From Rhodanobacteraceae bacterium (GTDB taxonomy: Bacteria > Pseudomonadota > Gammaproteobacteria > Xanthomonadales > Rhodanobacteraceae), in the NCBI GenBank assembly GCA_009996615.1, contig JAACZU010000022.1, positions 1 through 49,107 on the forward strand: a stretch of 49,107 nt of DNA, given 5' to 3'. Below are positions 6,757 to 16,376 of this stretch, one piece after another. The notes under the pieces are model-generated. The model saw only the letters and a program-made list of their open reading frames with translations, made no database searches and was not told where the DNA came from. The position numbers and the translations under genes are program-made. Position 1 is the stretch's first letter, and every line of letters begins with the position of its first letter.

Positions 6757-9375
6757 TCACCCCACCGCATCGCCGGCGCGGTGCGCGATCCACGCGCCGA
6801 CCAGCGCCGACGCGTACGGGATCGCCTGCGCGGCGAGGATCGCGATCCACAGGCGGCCCTCGACGTAGTTGATGCCGCTGGAATTGATCATGCCGACGAT
6901 GCAGGCGATCAGCGCCAGGAACAGCAGCAGCTCCTCGCTCACCGACACGAACGCGTTCGGCTTCTTGCCGATGCGGCGGCTCTTGGCGGTGCGGATGAAC
7001 TCGCCCTTCTTGCGCCACAGGCCCTCGAAGATGCCGCGCGCGATCGCGTGCGACAGGCCCATGCTGGCGACCGACGCGGCGATCGTGTCCTTCCACGAGC
7101 ACGGCACACGCACGCGGTAGAGGATGACGCCGAACGCGGCCTTGAACACGAAGAAGCCGATCAGCGGCACCAGGAACAGGTACATCGGCAGCGTGAAGTA
7201 CTTCGGCGCCAGCACCATGCCGGTGGTCCACAGCATCGCCATCAGCGTGAACACCAGGTGCAGCGCGTCGCCGAACCAGGAGAACCAGCCGGTCAGGAAG
7301 TGGAAGCGCTGGCCGCGCGTGAGCGTGGAGTCGCGTGACACCATCCAGCCCAGGCGCGCCTTCATGATCTGCATCGCGCCGAACGCCCAGCGGTAGCGCT
7401 GCGACTTGTACGCCTTGAAGTCGGCCGGGGTCAGGCCGCGGCCCATGATCTCGTCGACGTAGACCAGCTCGTAGCCGGCCTTCATCAGGCGCAGGCCGAG
7501 CTCGGCGTCCTCGCAGATCGTCCACTCCGACCAGCCGCCGGTACCGGCCAGCGCGTCCTTGCGCACCATCGTCATGGTGCCGTGCTGGATGATCGCGTTG
7601 CGCTCGTTGCGGTGGTGCATGCCGATGCGGAAGAAGCCGTCGTACTCCCAGTTCGTCATGCGGCGGAACGGGTTGTGCTCGTAGTCGCGGTGCGCCTGCG
7701 GGCACTGCACGACCGCCACCTTCGGGTCGTTGAAGTAGCCGGTCAGCCCGCGCAGCCAGTCGCTGCGCACCTCGTAGTCGGCGTCGACGACGGCAACCAC
7801 CTCGGCGCGCGGATCGGTCACCTCGAGGCCGTAGTTGAGCGCGCCGGCCTTGAAGCCCGGCCACGGCTCCAGGTGGTAGAAGCGGAACTTCGGCCCGAGC
7901 TTGGCGCAGTGCGCCTCGACCGGCTTCCAGATGTCCGGGTTCTTGGTGTTGTTGTCGAGCACGATGACTTCATAGTTCTCGTAGTCGAGCGCGGCCAGCG
8001 AGTCGAGCGTCAGGATCACCATCTCCGGCGGCTCGTTGTAGCAGGCCAGGTGGATCGACACGAACGCCTGCGCCGCGCCCGGCGGCGGCACCAGCGGCTT
8101 GAACTCGCGCAGCCAGTACGGCCGCCACAGCACCTCGGTGAACTCGAAGCCGTTGATCAGCAGGATCAGGATGATCGCCAGCTGTGCCGGGAACAGCAGC
8201 CCGAGCATGGTCCAGTCGAGCGGGTTGAGGTAGAAGTCGTACGGCAGCGTCGCCATCCACACCAGGATCGACGCCGACAGCTGCACCAGCAGCAGGAAGA
8301 ACGCCAGCCCGAGCGCGCGGAAGCGGATGAAGTGGCGCGCGAACCAGAACATCGGCAGCAGCGCCAGCAGCGAGGCCAGGCCCGCCTTCCACGGCCAGAT
8401 CGGGTCTTCGATCACGGTGCCGGTCAGCGCGAACTTCGGCTGGCGGCTGGCGTTGAACATGCCCCAGTACGCCTCGGCGCGGCCGCCGAGCGCCTCCTTC
8501 CACGGCTGGTCGATCGCCTCCATCACGTAGTAGTCGATGTGCTCGCGCGCGGCGACGTTGAACCAGTCACGCAGGAAGTGCGCCTCGTTGGCCAGCGACG
8601 GCTGCGCGTGCTTGCGGCGGTCGCCGTTGGACGGCCAACCGACCTCGCCGATCACGACCGGCTTGCCGGGGAACAGCCGCTGCAGCTCGCGGTACTGGCC
8701 GAGCACGAAGCCGACGGCGTCCTTGCGGTCGATGAATTCCCAGTACGGCAGCACGTGCAGCGCGATGAAGTCGACGTGGTCGGCCAGCTCCGGATGGCGC
8801 TGCCAGGTGTCGAGCGGCTCGGCCGTCGAGACCGGGATCTTCAGGTGCGCGCGGGCGCGGTCGAGGTAGCCGATCAGTGCGCGCGTGCCGAGGTCGCCGC
8901 GCAGGATCACCTCGTTGCCGATGATCGCGCGGTCGATGTTGTCGTTCTTGCGCGCCAGTTCGATCAGCGCCGCCAGCTCGCGATCGTTGCGCTCGGCGCG
9001 GCCTTCGATCCACGCGCCGGCCATCACGCGCATGCCGTAGGCCTTGGCGATGCGCGGGATCTGCGGGTTCTCCAGCGAGGAATAGGTGCGCAGGCGCTTG
9101 CTGTATTGCGACAGCAGGCGGATGTCACCTTCCAGCTCGGCCGCGTTCGGAAACAGCTGCTTGGTCGGATCCTGGTAGCGCTGCGAGGGGTTGAACGCGA
9201 AACCACCGATCGGGCCGTGCCAGTCCGGGATGGCCACGGGGCGGTTCAGGAACGCCCACAGGCCGATGTTCAGCGCGGCCACCAGCAGGGTCAGGGCGAG
9301 CGCGCGCCAGAACGACTTGCGCACGATGGGAGGCTGGACGGCAGTCAAGGGCGGATCTCGCGTACGGCGGCGCAA
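6757..9375 (-). CDS. GH17-GT2 fusion beta-glucan synthase (NdvB/NdvC-like)
   Basis: Large inner-membrane protein of 872 residues combining two activities. After an N-terminal helix (about 23-43), the region 50-330 is a GH17 domain with the catalytic acids in IIGNEV and IGEVGWPSNG. Two to four membrane helices follow. A processive GT2 domain spans about 430-660, with DNNT, the metal-binding VVDADYE, the catalytic TICEDAE and the QRYRW motif. Five or so helices close the protein. The family makes cyclic or branched periplasmic beta-(1,3)/(1,6)-glucans; the GH17 part acts as a transglycosylase. The product linkage cannot be told from sequence. Confidence 0.9.
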   Translation of the reverse strand: MRRRTRDPPLTAVQPPIVRKSFWRALALTLLVAALNIGLWAFLNRPVAIPDWHGPIGGFAFNPSQRYQDPTKQLFPNAAELEGDIRLLSQYSKRLRTYSSLENPQIPRIAKAYGMRVMAGAWIEGRAERNDRELAALIELARKNDNIDRAIIGNEVILRGDLGTRALIGYLDRARAHLKIPVSTAEPLDTWQRHPELADHVDFIALHVLPYWEFIDRKDAVGFVLGQYRELQRLFPGKPVVIGEVGWPSNGDRRKHAQPSLANEAHFLRDWFNVAAREHIDYYVMEAIDQPWKEALGGRAEAYWGMFNASRQPKFALTGTVIEDPIWPWKAGLASLLALLPMFWFARHFIRFRALGLAFFLLLVQLSASILVWMATLPYDFYLNPLDWTMLGLLFPAQLAIILILLINGFEFTEVLWRPYWLREFKPLVPPPGAAQAFVSIHLACYNEPPEMVILTLDSLAALDYENYEVIVLDNNTKNPDIWKPVEAHCAKLGPKFRFYHLEPWPGFKAGALNYGLEVTDPRAEVVAVVDADYEVRSDWLRGLTGYFNDPKVAVVQCPQAHRDYEHNPFRRMTNWEYDGFFRIGMHHRNERNAIIQHGTMTMVRKDALAGTGGWSEWTICEDAELGLRLMKAGYELVYVDEIMGRGLTPADFKAYKSQRYRWAFGAMQIMKARLGWMVSRDSTLTRGQRFHFLTGWFSWFGDALHLVFTLMAMLWTTGMVLAPKYFTLPMYLFLVPLIGFFVFKAAFGVILYRVRVPCSWKDTIAASVASMGLSHAIARGIFEGLWRKKGEFIRTAKSRRIGKKPNAFVSVSEELLLFLALIACIVGMINSSGINYVEGRLWIAILAAQAIPYASALVGAWIAHRAGDAVG

Positions 9376-9442
9376 ATGCGCGGCAGCATAACGGAATGAG
9401 GGCCTGGCGGTCAGCGGCGCGCGCAGGCGGGGCGCGCGCTGC

Positions 9443-10129
9443 TCACCGGCGCAGGCGACCGAGCAGGATCGGCGCCAGCGCGAGCAGCGCCATGCCGAGC
9501 AGCGGCAGCACGACGCTGCGGTGGGCGAACAGGTTCAGCGAGACCGTACCCTCGCGCGCGATCGTCTCGGTCAGGCCGGCGCCGAGCGCGGTCTCGAAGC
9601 CGACCATCACGGTGCCGCCGCTCGCCGTGGCGAGCAGGAACAGCCACAGCGGGCAGCCCAGCCAGGCCAGCGCGACGGTGATGCCGCCGAACGGGAAGAA
9701 CGGCACCAGGCGCAGGAACAGCGCGTAGCTGACCGGGTGCGCCTGGTAGCCGGCGCGCAGCTTCTCGACCAGCGCCGGCACCTGCGTATCGCCCTGCGCG
9801 AACGCCGTGCGGCTGGCCAGGAACAGCACCAGCGCCCCGAGCGTGGTGCCGAGCGCCGACAACGCGGTGCCGGCGACGACGCCGAACAGCATGCCGCCGG
9901 CCAGCACGACCACGACCGCGCCGGGCAGGCCGGTCGCGATCGCCAGCGCCATCAGGCCGACGTGCGCCAGCGCCGACGACAGCGGATGCGCGGCGATCGC
10001 GGCCTGCAACTCCTCCTGCTCGCGCGCGATGTGGTGTGGATCGAACCGGCTCAGCGCGCCCGAGGCGAGCAGCGCGATGCCGAGCGCGACGAGGACGAGC
10101 AGCGGAAGGAACGACTTGATCCGGTTCAT
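9443..10129 (-). CDS. TVP38/TMEM64 (DedA-like) family membrane protein
   Basis: Inner-membrane protein of 228 residues with five to six hydrophobic segments. The family signature is visible as LPGAVVVVLAGGMLFG followed by a glycine-rich helix and the FLRLVPFFPFGG segment, the re-entrant Arg/Pro/Phe motif of the SNARE-associated/DedA superfamily. Members are thought to act as lipid scramblases or transporters. The ATG at 10129 gives the family-typical N-terminus (MNRIKSFLP). The longer frame to 10201 adds a low-complexity Ala/Pro segment and is unlikely. It is transcribed in the same direction as the ExeM-like gene but is separated from it by a terminator. Confidence 0.85.
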   Translation of the reverse strand: MNRIKSFLPLLVLVALGIALLASGALSRFDPHHIAREQEELQAAIAAHPLSSALAHVGLMALAIATGLPGAVVVVLAGGMLFGVVAGTALSALGTTLGALVLFLASRTAFAQGDTQVPALVEKLRAGYQAHPVSYALFLRLVPFFPFGGITVALAWLGCPLWLFLLATASGGTVMVGFETALGAGLTETIAREGTVSLNLFAHRSVVLPLLGMALLALAPILLGRLRR

Positions 10130-10204
10130 GGGCAGGACGTGTGAAGGGGCGGCAGGCGCCGCGGCCGCATCCGGGCCTCTGCGGCCTTCCCGGCCGCGCA
10201 ACGA

Positions 10205-10232
10205 AAATGGGGCCGGTCGCCCGGCCCCATTT
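10205..10232 (-). terminator. intrinsic terminator of the ExeM-like nuclease gene
   Basis: A perfect 12-bp stem (10205-10216 with 10221-10232) closes a 4-base loop. On the minus strand it is followed by TTTTCGTT. It lies 27 bp after the stop of the 10259-13072 gene. Confidence 0.85.
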
Positions 10233-10258
10233 CGAACTCCTGCTGCAAGGATAGCCGG

Positions 10259-13072
10259 TTACGGCCGCTGCTCGTAGCCGTCGGCGAAGATGCGGTCGAT
10301 CACGAGCGTCAGCACCTGGCCGTCGTGGTCGGAGCTGCCGGCCGCGGTGCTGTCGTCCAGCACGATGCCGCTGGCGCCGGTCACGTCGGCATTGCCGTGT
10401 CCGTGCGAGATGCCGATGAAGTCGCGCGCGGCCGTGCGGGTCATCACGATGTGGTCGATCGCCTGCGCGATGCCGCTGTAGGTGTACGAGTAGCGGTTGG
10501 CGGCCTCTTCCCGCGTGCCGCTGTCGACCAGCGTCGGGCTGGGCGGCACGTAGGTGCCGATCGCGTCCCAGTACCAGTTCTGGGTCGGGTCGGCGGTGCC
10601 CATGATCAGGCCGGTCACGTCGGCGTAGCCGTCGGTGAACTCGTACGCGTTGAAGTCGCCGAGCACGACCAGCGGCACGTTCGCATCCCCCTGCAGCGTC
10701 AGCGGCCCCGGCGTGATCAGGCCGCTGGCGTCCTGCTGCGCATAGCCCGGGATCGTGCCGCCGCTCTGCCAGGCCTGCACGATGCTGGCCACCTGCACCG
10801 CCTGCTCGGTGCGCTTGCGGCCGATGTAGTCGCGGCCGGGCGTGCCGATGTTGATCAGCGAGCGGTTGTAGATCGCCAGCACGGCGAACGGGTAGCCGTT
10901 GTACGTCGCCTGCAGCAGCACTGGCGGACGGTCGTTGAGCAGGCACGGCGGCGTGCCGCTGCAGGCGGTGGTCTGCGTGTCCTTGTAGAGCTGGGTGACC
11001 GACTGCACGGTGACGCCGGCGCGCACGAGCAGACCGATGTTGATGCCGCCGACGTCGTTGCCGGGCAGCGTGTAGCGGCGGTAGTCGACGGCACCGCCGC
11101 TGTCGGCGCGGATCTGGTCGGCGAGGTCGCCGAGCGTGGCGTAGTTCTCCACTTCCTGCACGGCGAGCACGACCGGCGCCTTCAGCACGTCGCGGACCTG
11201 CAGCGACATCTTGCGCAGGCGGCGGCTGTACTGGTCCGGCGTCGGGCACACGTCCTTCGAGCCGGCCGCGGTGTTGATGCAGTCGTCGATGCCGGGCGAG
11301 TCGGCCGTCGCGTTGAAGAAGTGCAGCATGTTCTGCGTGCCGATCGTCAGCGTGCCGGCGGCCGATTCGCGGATCGGCTGCGGATAGGCCGGACCCGCAT
11401 CGAGCAGGCTCATGCTGGACGGGAACAGCTCGTAGATCGGGAACGTCGCGCCGCTGGCCTGGTAGCCCTGGATCACGCCGGTGGCGGAAAAACGCGCGCC
11501 GGCGTTCATCACGTAGCCGGCCGGATTGAAGGCCAGGCCCGGGTAGTAGATCTGGATCACCTCCGGCTCGCCGCCCCACACTGGGATGGTGCCGCCCAGG
11601 CCCGGGAACAGCGCGCCCGGACCACGGAACGGCCGCGGCTGGCTGGCGATCGTCGCGTACAGGCCGGACGGCGTGCCCGGACGCACGGCGTCGGCGCTGC
11701 TGGCATAGGTCGGGCCGGTCACGACGCCCTCGCGGATCGTCACGAGCATGCCGTCGAGGCAGGCGAAGTTGCTCGCCTGGTAGCCGTCGGTCGCCGGCAC
11801 GACCGAGCCCTGGCATGGGCCGGCGGTCGGATCGCTCGACGGCGGGTTGTCGTCGAACACGTAGGCGGCCGGCAGCGCGTTGCCCGAGCTGGTGACGCTC
11901 ACGACCGGAACGGTCAGCTCGGTCGAGCCGCTGAATTCGGCCACCTTGCCGGTCACCGTGACGGCGTCGCCGACGTGCACGGTCGGCGCGCTGGCGGTGT
12001 ACACGTACAGGCCGGACGAGGTGTTCGGCACGCCGCCGACCGGATCCTGCATGAAGAAGCCCTTCGGGCCGACCGCAGTCACGATGTTGCCGGCGGTGGT
12101 AACGGTCTCGCCGACCCGCGGCGAGGCGGCGCCGTCGCCCTGGATCTGCATGATCGTAAGCGGCGCGGCGGTCACGGTCAGCGCGATCGTGGTGCTGCCG
12201 CTGCGGCTCTGCGCGTCGGTGATCGTGACCGGCAGCGACTTCGTGCCGGCGCTGATGCCGGCGCCGACGTTGGCGGTGAACGTGAACACGTTGCCACCGG
12301 CATCGACGAGCGTCTGCGTCGAGGAGCCGCCGATCGCCGACAGGTCGGCGTTGACCGCCAGGCCGGTGCTGGCCGGATTCGTGCCCGGCGTCACCGTGAC
12401 GGTCAGCAGCGTGCTGCCGCCCGGCGCGACCGAGGCCGGGTTCGCGCTGCCGCTGCCGCTCGGGCTGGTCGGGCCGCCGCCGGTCACGCACGCGGAGGCC
12501 GAGTTGCGCGGATGGGTCGGGTCCGCCAACAGGAAATCGGCGCTGTTGTCGTCGGTATCGGTGCCGTTGCCGGCGGCGCCGCCCGGCTTGCGCTCGTAGC
12601 CCTTGTCGGCATTGGTGCTGCCGAGCGAGGTCAGCGGCGTGCCTTCCTTGAAGGCCGAGCCGGCCGACAGGCCGACCGCGTCGATGATGGTGTTGTCGGC
12701 CTTGGTCAGGGCGAGGCCGCCGTCGTCGGAGATGCCGGTGCTGTAGGTCGCGTCACCGACCACGCTGCCGCCGTAGCCGGCGCTGTTGGTGAGCAGGTAG
12801 TAGCAGCCCGGGCCGATGCTGGCGCCGGCCGGGAGCGTGGCGCGGTCGCCGATCGCGCCGGCGTTGCTCGAGCCGCGCAGCTTGTAGCCGCCGATGCTCA
12901 CGGCGCTGGCGCCGGCATTGTGCAGTTCGATGAATTCGTCGTTGCCGCCGGTTGGGCCGCGGACGCGGAACTGGCTGACGACGAGGGTGGAGGTGGCGAA
13001 GGCCGGCAGGGTGGCGACGACGCCGATGATGGCGGCGACCAGCCGGGTGCAGCCGGAGGTACGGATGGTCAT
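10259..13072 (-). CDS. ExeM/NucH-like extracellular nuclease with lamin-tail domain
   Basis: Secreted protein of 937 residues. The signal peptide ends near residue 26 (LPAFATS). The next 110 residues form a lamin-tail domain (FRVRGPTGGNDEFIELHN). An Ig-like Ser/Thr/Gly-rich stretch follows, then OB-like segments (VGDAVTVTGKVAEF). From about residue 570 there is an endonuclease/exonuclease/phosphatase domain with TQNMLHFFN, VLAVQEVEN, VVLGDFNAYE and a C-terminal SSDHDGQV, which are the catalytic Asn, Glu, Asp/Asn and Asp/His. Related enzymes degrade extracellular or biofilm DNA. The ATG at 13072 is preceded by GGGGAAC. The protein ends IDRIFADGYE plus three residues, a motif shared with the GH44 protein of this window. 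Confidence 0.92.
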   Translation of the reverse strand: MTIRTSGCTRLVAAIIGVVATLPAFATSTLVVSQFRVRGPTGGNDEFIELHNAGASAVSIGGYKLRGSSNAGAIGDRATLPAGASIGPGCYYLLTNSAGYGGSVVGDATYSTGISDDGGLALTKADNTIIDAVGLSAGSAFKEGTPLTSLGSTNADKGYERKPGGAAGNGTDTDDNSADFLLADPTHPRNSASACVTGGGPTSPSGSGSANPASVAPGGSTLLTVTVTPGTNPASTGLAVNADLSAIGGSSTQTLVDAGGNVFTFTANVGAGISAGTKSLPVTITDAQSRSGSTTIALTVTAAPLTIMQIQGDGAASPRVGETVTTAGNIVTAVGPKGFFMQDPVGGVPNTSSGLYVYTASAPTVHVGDAVTVTGKVAEFSGSTELTVPVVSVTSSGNALPAAYVFDDNPPSSDPTAGPCQGSVVPATDGYQASNFACLDGMLVTIREGVVTGPTYASSADAVRPGTPSGLYATIASQPRPFRGPGALFPGLGGTIPVWGGEPEVIQIYYPGLAFNPAGYVMNAGARFSATGVIQGYQASGATFPIYELFPSSMSLLDAGPAYPQPIRESAAGTLTIGTQNMLHFFNATADSPGIDDCINTAAGSKDVCPTPDQYSRRLRKMSLQVRDVLKAPVVLAVQEVENYATLGDLADQIRADSGGAVDYRRYTLPGNDVGGINIGLLVRAGVTVQSVTQLYKDTQTTACSGTPPCLLNDRPPVLLQATYNGYPFAVLAIYNRSLINIGTPGRDYIGRKRTEQAVQVASIVQAWQSGGTIPGYAQQDASGLITPGPLTLQGDANVPLVVLGDFNAYEFTDGYADVTGLIMGTADPTQNWYWDAIGTYVPPSPTLVDSGTREEAANRYSYTYSGIAQAIDHIVMTRTAARDFIGISHGHGNADVTGASGIVLDDSTAAGSSDHDGQVLTLVIDRIFADGYEQRP

Positions 13073-13233
13073 TGGATTGTTCCCCAAATGGATCGGTTTG
13101 CAGCTGAAAAACGCTAGCACACCGATTTGGCCGTTTCATGGCAACCGGCCCAAGTTCGCACGATTGGCGCCGTCACCGGCATGCCGGGCGCAGTGGCGAT
13201 GCCGGCGCGACGGCCGTGCGGACGTGGCCCGGG

Positions 13234-14322
13234 TCAGGCGACGCGCGCGAACACCGTGATTTCCTCGCGGTCGTGGTACAGCTGCCGGGCGCGCAGGTCC
13301 AGGCGCCGTCCCGCGTCGGAGAGCGTCGCGCGCAGCAGCCCGAGGCACAGCTCCACCTCGTCGTAGCGCTTCTTCATCGGCAGCTTGAGGTTGAAGATCG
13401 CGTGCCGGCACCAGCCCTGCGCGAGCCACTGCGCCATCAGCTCGGCGACGCGGCGTGGCTGCTCGACCATGTCGCAGACCAGCCAGTCGACCGGCTTCGG
13501 CGGGCGGTAGCGGAAGCCGTCCGCGCGCAGGTGGTCGACCAGGCCGGAGGCGAGCAGCGCCGCGTCCATCGGGCCGTTGTCGACCGCGGTCACGTGCAGC
13601 GAGCGCGCCACCAGTTGCCAGGTCCAGCCGCCCGGCGAGGCGCCGAGGTCGACCGCGCGCATGCCGGGCTTGAGCCAGCGCTCGCGCTCGCCTTCATCGA
13701 GCAGCACCAGCAGCGCCTCCTCCAGCTTCAGCGTCGAACGGCTCGGCGCGCTGCGCGGGAACTTCAGGCGTGGGATGCCGCCCGGCCAGGGCGTGCTGCT
13801 GCGCACGTCGGCCACGGCGACGAACGCGGCGTCGGTCGCGGTCAGGCACACGTGCAGGCGCCACGGCGAGGCGCGGTCGATCAGCTTGCGCGGCTTCAGC
13901 GCCGCGATCAGCGCGGCGTTGAGGCCGCGGCACAGCGGCGCCAGCGCGCGGCCGGGGTCGCTGTCGGGCGCCTCGACCCAGGCGTCGCACCAACGCCGCG
14001 GATCGGCCTCGACCAGCGGCAGCAGCACGCTCAGGCGGTCGTGCACCGGCAGCGCGCTGGCATGGCCGAGCACGTGCAGCAACTGGCGCGCGAACACGAG
14101 CCGGCGCCCGTCGATGGCGCCGCCCGCGCCGGCACGCACGAATTCGACGAAGCCGCTGCCGCGCGCCGCGCGCGCGAAGCCGCCGCCGCCGGCCGCGGCG
14201 TCGAGCGCCGTCAGTTCCTGTGCACATTCGCCTTCGAAGCCCGGCCGGCAATACGCCAGCAGGCGGTCGCCCTGCGGCGAAGGCGGCTCGAAGGCCCTTG
14301 TTTGCGGGACGGCGCGAGACAT
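13234..14322 (-). CDS. rlmM: 23S rRNA 2'-O-ribose (C2498) methyltransferase RlmM
   Basis: Cytoplasmic rRNA methyltransferase of 362 residues, the usual length of the family. An N-terminal THUMP-like region precedes a Rossmann-fold methyltransferase. The SAM site reads AVDLGASPGGWTWQL, the catalytic Asp lies in VCDMVEQP, and the conserved Lys of the KDKE-type tetrad is in FNLKLPMKKRY. It modifies C2498 of 23S rRNA in Escherichia coli numbering. The start was set at the ATG at 14322 (MSRAVPQT); longer frames add low-complexity sequence. It stands alone between two secreted-protein genes. Confidence 0.93.
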   Translation of the reverse strand: MSRAVPQTRAFEPPSPQGDRLLAYCRPGFEGECAQELTALDAAAGGGGFARAARGSGFVEFVRAGAGGAIDGRRLVFARQLLHVLGHASALPVHDRLSVLLPLVEADPRRWCDAWVEAPDSDPGRALAPLCRGLNAALIAALKPRKLIDRASPWRLHVCLTATDAAFVAVADVRSSTPWPGGIPRLKFPRSAPSRSTLKLEEALLVLLDEGERERWLKPGMRAVDLGASPGGWTWQLVARSLHVTAVDNGPMDAALLASGLVDHLRADGFRYRPPKPVDWLVCDMVEQPRRVAELMAQWLAQGWCRHAIFNLKLPMKKRYDEVELCLGLLRATLSDAGRRLDLRARQLYHDREEITVFARVA

Positions 14323-14648
14323 GGCGGAGACTTTTCGGTTCGGGGACGGGGCGGGCACGCCCGGCCGCCGTGTGCCGCGGGCGGGGCGTTCGCAGGTGGG
14401 CGACATGCGAGTGTGCCGTCTGGCGCGGCGCTTGGGGAGGGGCGGCGCATCGGGCTGCATGGCCGGCAACCTGCGTGCGCATGGCGCGCGGGCCCATCGA
14501 CCACGCCCGCCTGCCGCCGCGCACCGAGGCGTTGCAGTTTTTTCGTGCCGTGTATCACGCCGCCGGCACGGCTCGGCGCAGGCGGCATCGACGCAGGCAG
14601 TACGCGGCAGTAGGCTGCGCCGGCCTTCGCGACCCGTCCGAGCTGTCC
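14323..14648. other. intergenic region between divergent rlmM and GH44 genes
   Basis: The 326 bp between two divergent genes must hold both promoters. No consensus -35/-10 pair or operator could be read with confidence. The frames here are GC-driven and show no protein character. Confidence 0.4.
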
Positions 14649-16358
14649 ATGCGTGCGATCCCGCTCCTGCTGCCGCTTGCACTCGCCGTCCTGCCGGCGG
14701 CGGCCATCGACGTCACGGTGGATGCCGGCGCCAACGTGCGCCCGTTCAGCCCGCTGATCTTCGGCGTCGCCTATGGCGACGCGGCGCGCAACGCCGACAT
14801 CGGCTACACCGTGCAGCGCTGGGGCGGCAATTCGACCACGCGCTACAACTGGCAGGTCGACGTGCACAACACCGCGTTCGACTGGTACTTCGAGAACATC
14901 CCCGGCGCGACCGACCGCAGCCACGTGCCGCCGCTCGGCAACGCCGCCGATGCGTTCGTCGGCGCTGCGCGCGCGGCCGGCAGCGAGGTGCTGCTGACGA
15001 TCCCGACGATCGGCTGGACGCCGCGCGCGGACAGTCCGCTGCAGCATCCGTACTTCGCCGGCTTCTCGGTCGCCCGCTACGGCGCGCAGGAGCCGCCCAA
15101 TCCGTGGATGGCCGCCACCGATCCATGGGACCCCGATGCCGGCAGCGGCGAATGCCTGCCCGCGCACAACCCGTCGCCGAACTGCGTCGCCTATGGCGAC
15201 CAGGGTCGCTATCACCTGATCAACAACGATCCGCACGACACCTCCAGCGAGGTCGGGCCGGCGTTCCAGCAGGGCTGGGTCGCGCACCTGCAGGCGCGCT
15301 TCGGCGGCGCGGCCGGCGGCGGCGTGCGCTTCTATGCGCTCGACAACGAGATCATGCTGTGGAACTCGACCCACCGCGACGTGCATCCGGCACCGACCAG
15401 CTACGACGAAGCCTGGGCCAAGGCGGCCAGCTACGGCGCCGCGATCAAGCAGCAGGATCCGGCCGCGCAGGTGACCGGGCCGGTGACCTGGGGCTATTGC
15501 GACCTGTTCGGCTCGGCGGTCGACAACTGTGTGCAAGGGCCGGACCGCACCGCGCACGGCGGCCTGCCGTTCGTCGCCTGGTACCTGCAGCAGGTCTGCG
15601 CGAATCCGCTGCCGGGCGGCGCGCGCGTGGTCGACTACCTCGACCTGCACTACTACCCGCAGGGCGCAAACGTCTCGCTCAGCGGCGACGACACGCCGGC
15701 GACCGCGGCGCGCCGGCTGGCCGCGCTGAAGGAGCTGTACGACCCGGCGTGGGTCTCGCAGTCGTGGATCGCCGACCTCGGCGGCGACTACGCCAGGCCG
15801 CGTCTGGTCCCGCGCGTGCGCGCGTGGATCGACCAGTATTGCCCCGGCACCAGGCTGGCCCTGACCGAGTACCAGTGGGGTGACGACGACACCGCCAGCG
15901 GCGCGGTCGCCCAGGCCGAGCTGTTCGGCATCTTCGCGCGCGAAGGCGTCGATCTCGCCACGCGCTGGATCGCGCCGGCCGCGAACAGCCGCGTCGAGCG
16001 CGCGTTCACGCTGTTCCTGAACTACGACGGCGCCGGCGCGAAGGTGCAGGGCAGCAGCGTGGCGGCCAGCAGCGCGAACCTCGATGCGCTCGGCGCGTAT
16101 GCGTTCAAGGCGGGCGCGCGCACGATCGTGCTGCTGACCAACAAGACGGCCACGCCGCAGGACGCCGCGCTGGCCTTCGCCACGCCGCCCGGCGGCGCGT
16201 GGCGGCTGTACGGCTTCGATGCGGCGCAGCCGGTGCACGCGATCGCCAGCGGTACGCTGGCCGGCAGCGCGCTGACACTGGCCGCGCTGCCGGCGATGTC
16301 GGCCAGCCTGCTCGTGATCGAGGCCGCCGACACGATCTTCGCCAACGGCTTCGACTAG
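14649..16358 (+). CDS. secreted glycoside hydrolase family 44 (endoglucanase/xyloglucanase-like)
   Basis: Protein of 569 residues with a short signal peptide (about 1-20, AVLPAAA). The catalytic (beta/alpha)8 domain follows with the GH44 hallmarks YTVQRWGGNSTTRYNW, the acid/base glutamate in FYALDNEIMLWNSTH, the nucleophile in LALTEYQWGDD and the closing FAREGVDLATRWI. GH44 enzymes cleave beta-1,4-glucans such as carboxymethyl-cellulose and xyloglucan outside the cell. The last 100 residues form a beta-sandwich. The extreme C-terminus is ADTIFANGFD, matching the end of the ExeM-like nuclease. It converges on the deaminase gene with an 18-bp gap. Confidence 0.92.
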   Translation: MRAIPLLLPLALAVLPAAAIDVTVDAGANVRPFSPLIFGVAYGDAARNADIGYTVQRWGGNSTTRYNWQVDVHNTAFDWYFENIPGATDRSHVPPLGNAADAFVGAARAAGSEVLLTIPTIGWTPRADSPLQHPYFAGFSVARYGAQEPPNPWMAATDPWDPDAGSGECLPAHNPSPNCVAYGDQGRYHLINNDPHDTSSEVGPAFQQGWVAHLQARFGGAAGGGVRFYALDNEIMLWNSTHRDVHPAPTSYDEAWAKAASYGAAIKQQDPAAQVTGPVTWGYCDLFGSAVDNCVQGPDRTAHGGLPFVAWYLQQVCANPLPGGARVVDYLDLHYYPQGANVSLSGDDTPATAARRLAALKELYDPAWVSQSWIADLGGDYARPRLVPRVRAWIDQYCPGTRLALTEYQWGDDDTASGAVAQAELFGIFAREGVDLATRWIAPAANSRVERAFTLFLNYDGAGAKVQGSSVAASSANLDALGAYAFKAGARTIVLLTNKTATPQDAALAFATPPGGAWRLYGFDAAQPVHAIASGTLAGSALTLAALPAMSASLLVIEAADTIFANGFD

Positions 16359-16376
16359 GCGGCGCGGCCGGTTGCC

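Noticed and set aside
10325..13117. A 930-codon plus-strand frame opposite the ExeM-like nuclease
   Set aside because: The composition is Arg/Ala/Gly/His-biased without domains or signal peptide, whereas the minus-strand frame has a full set of nuclease motifs.
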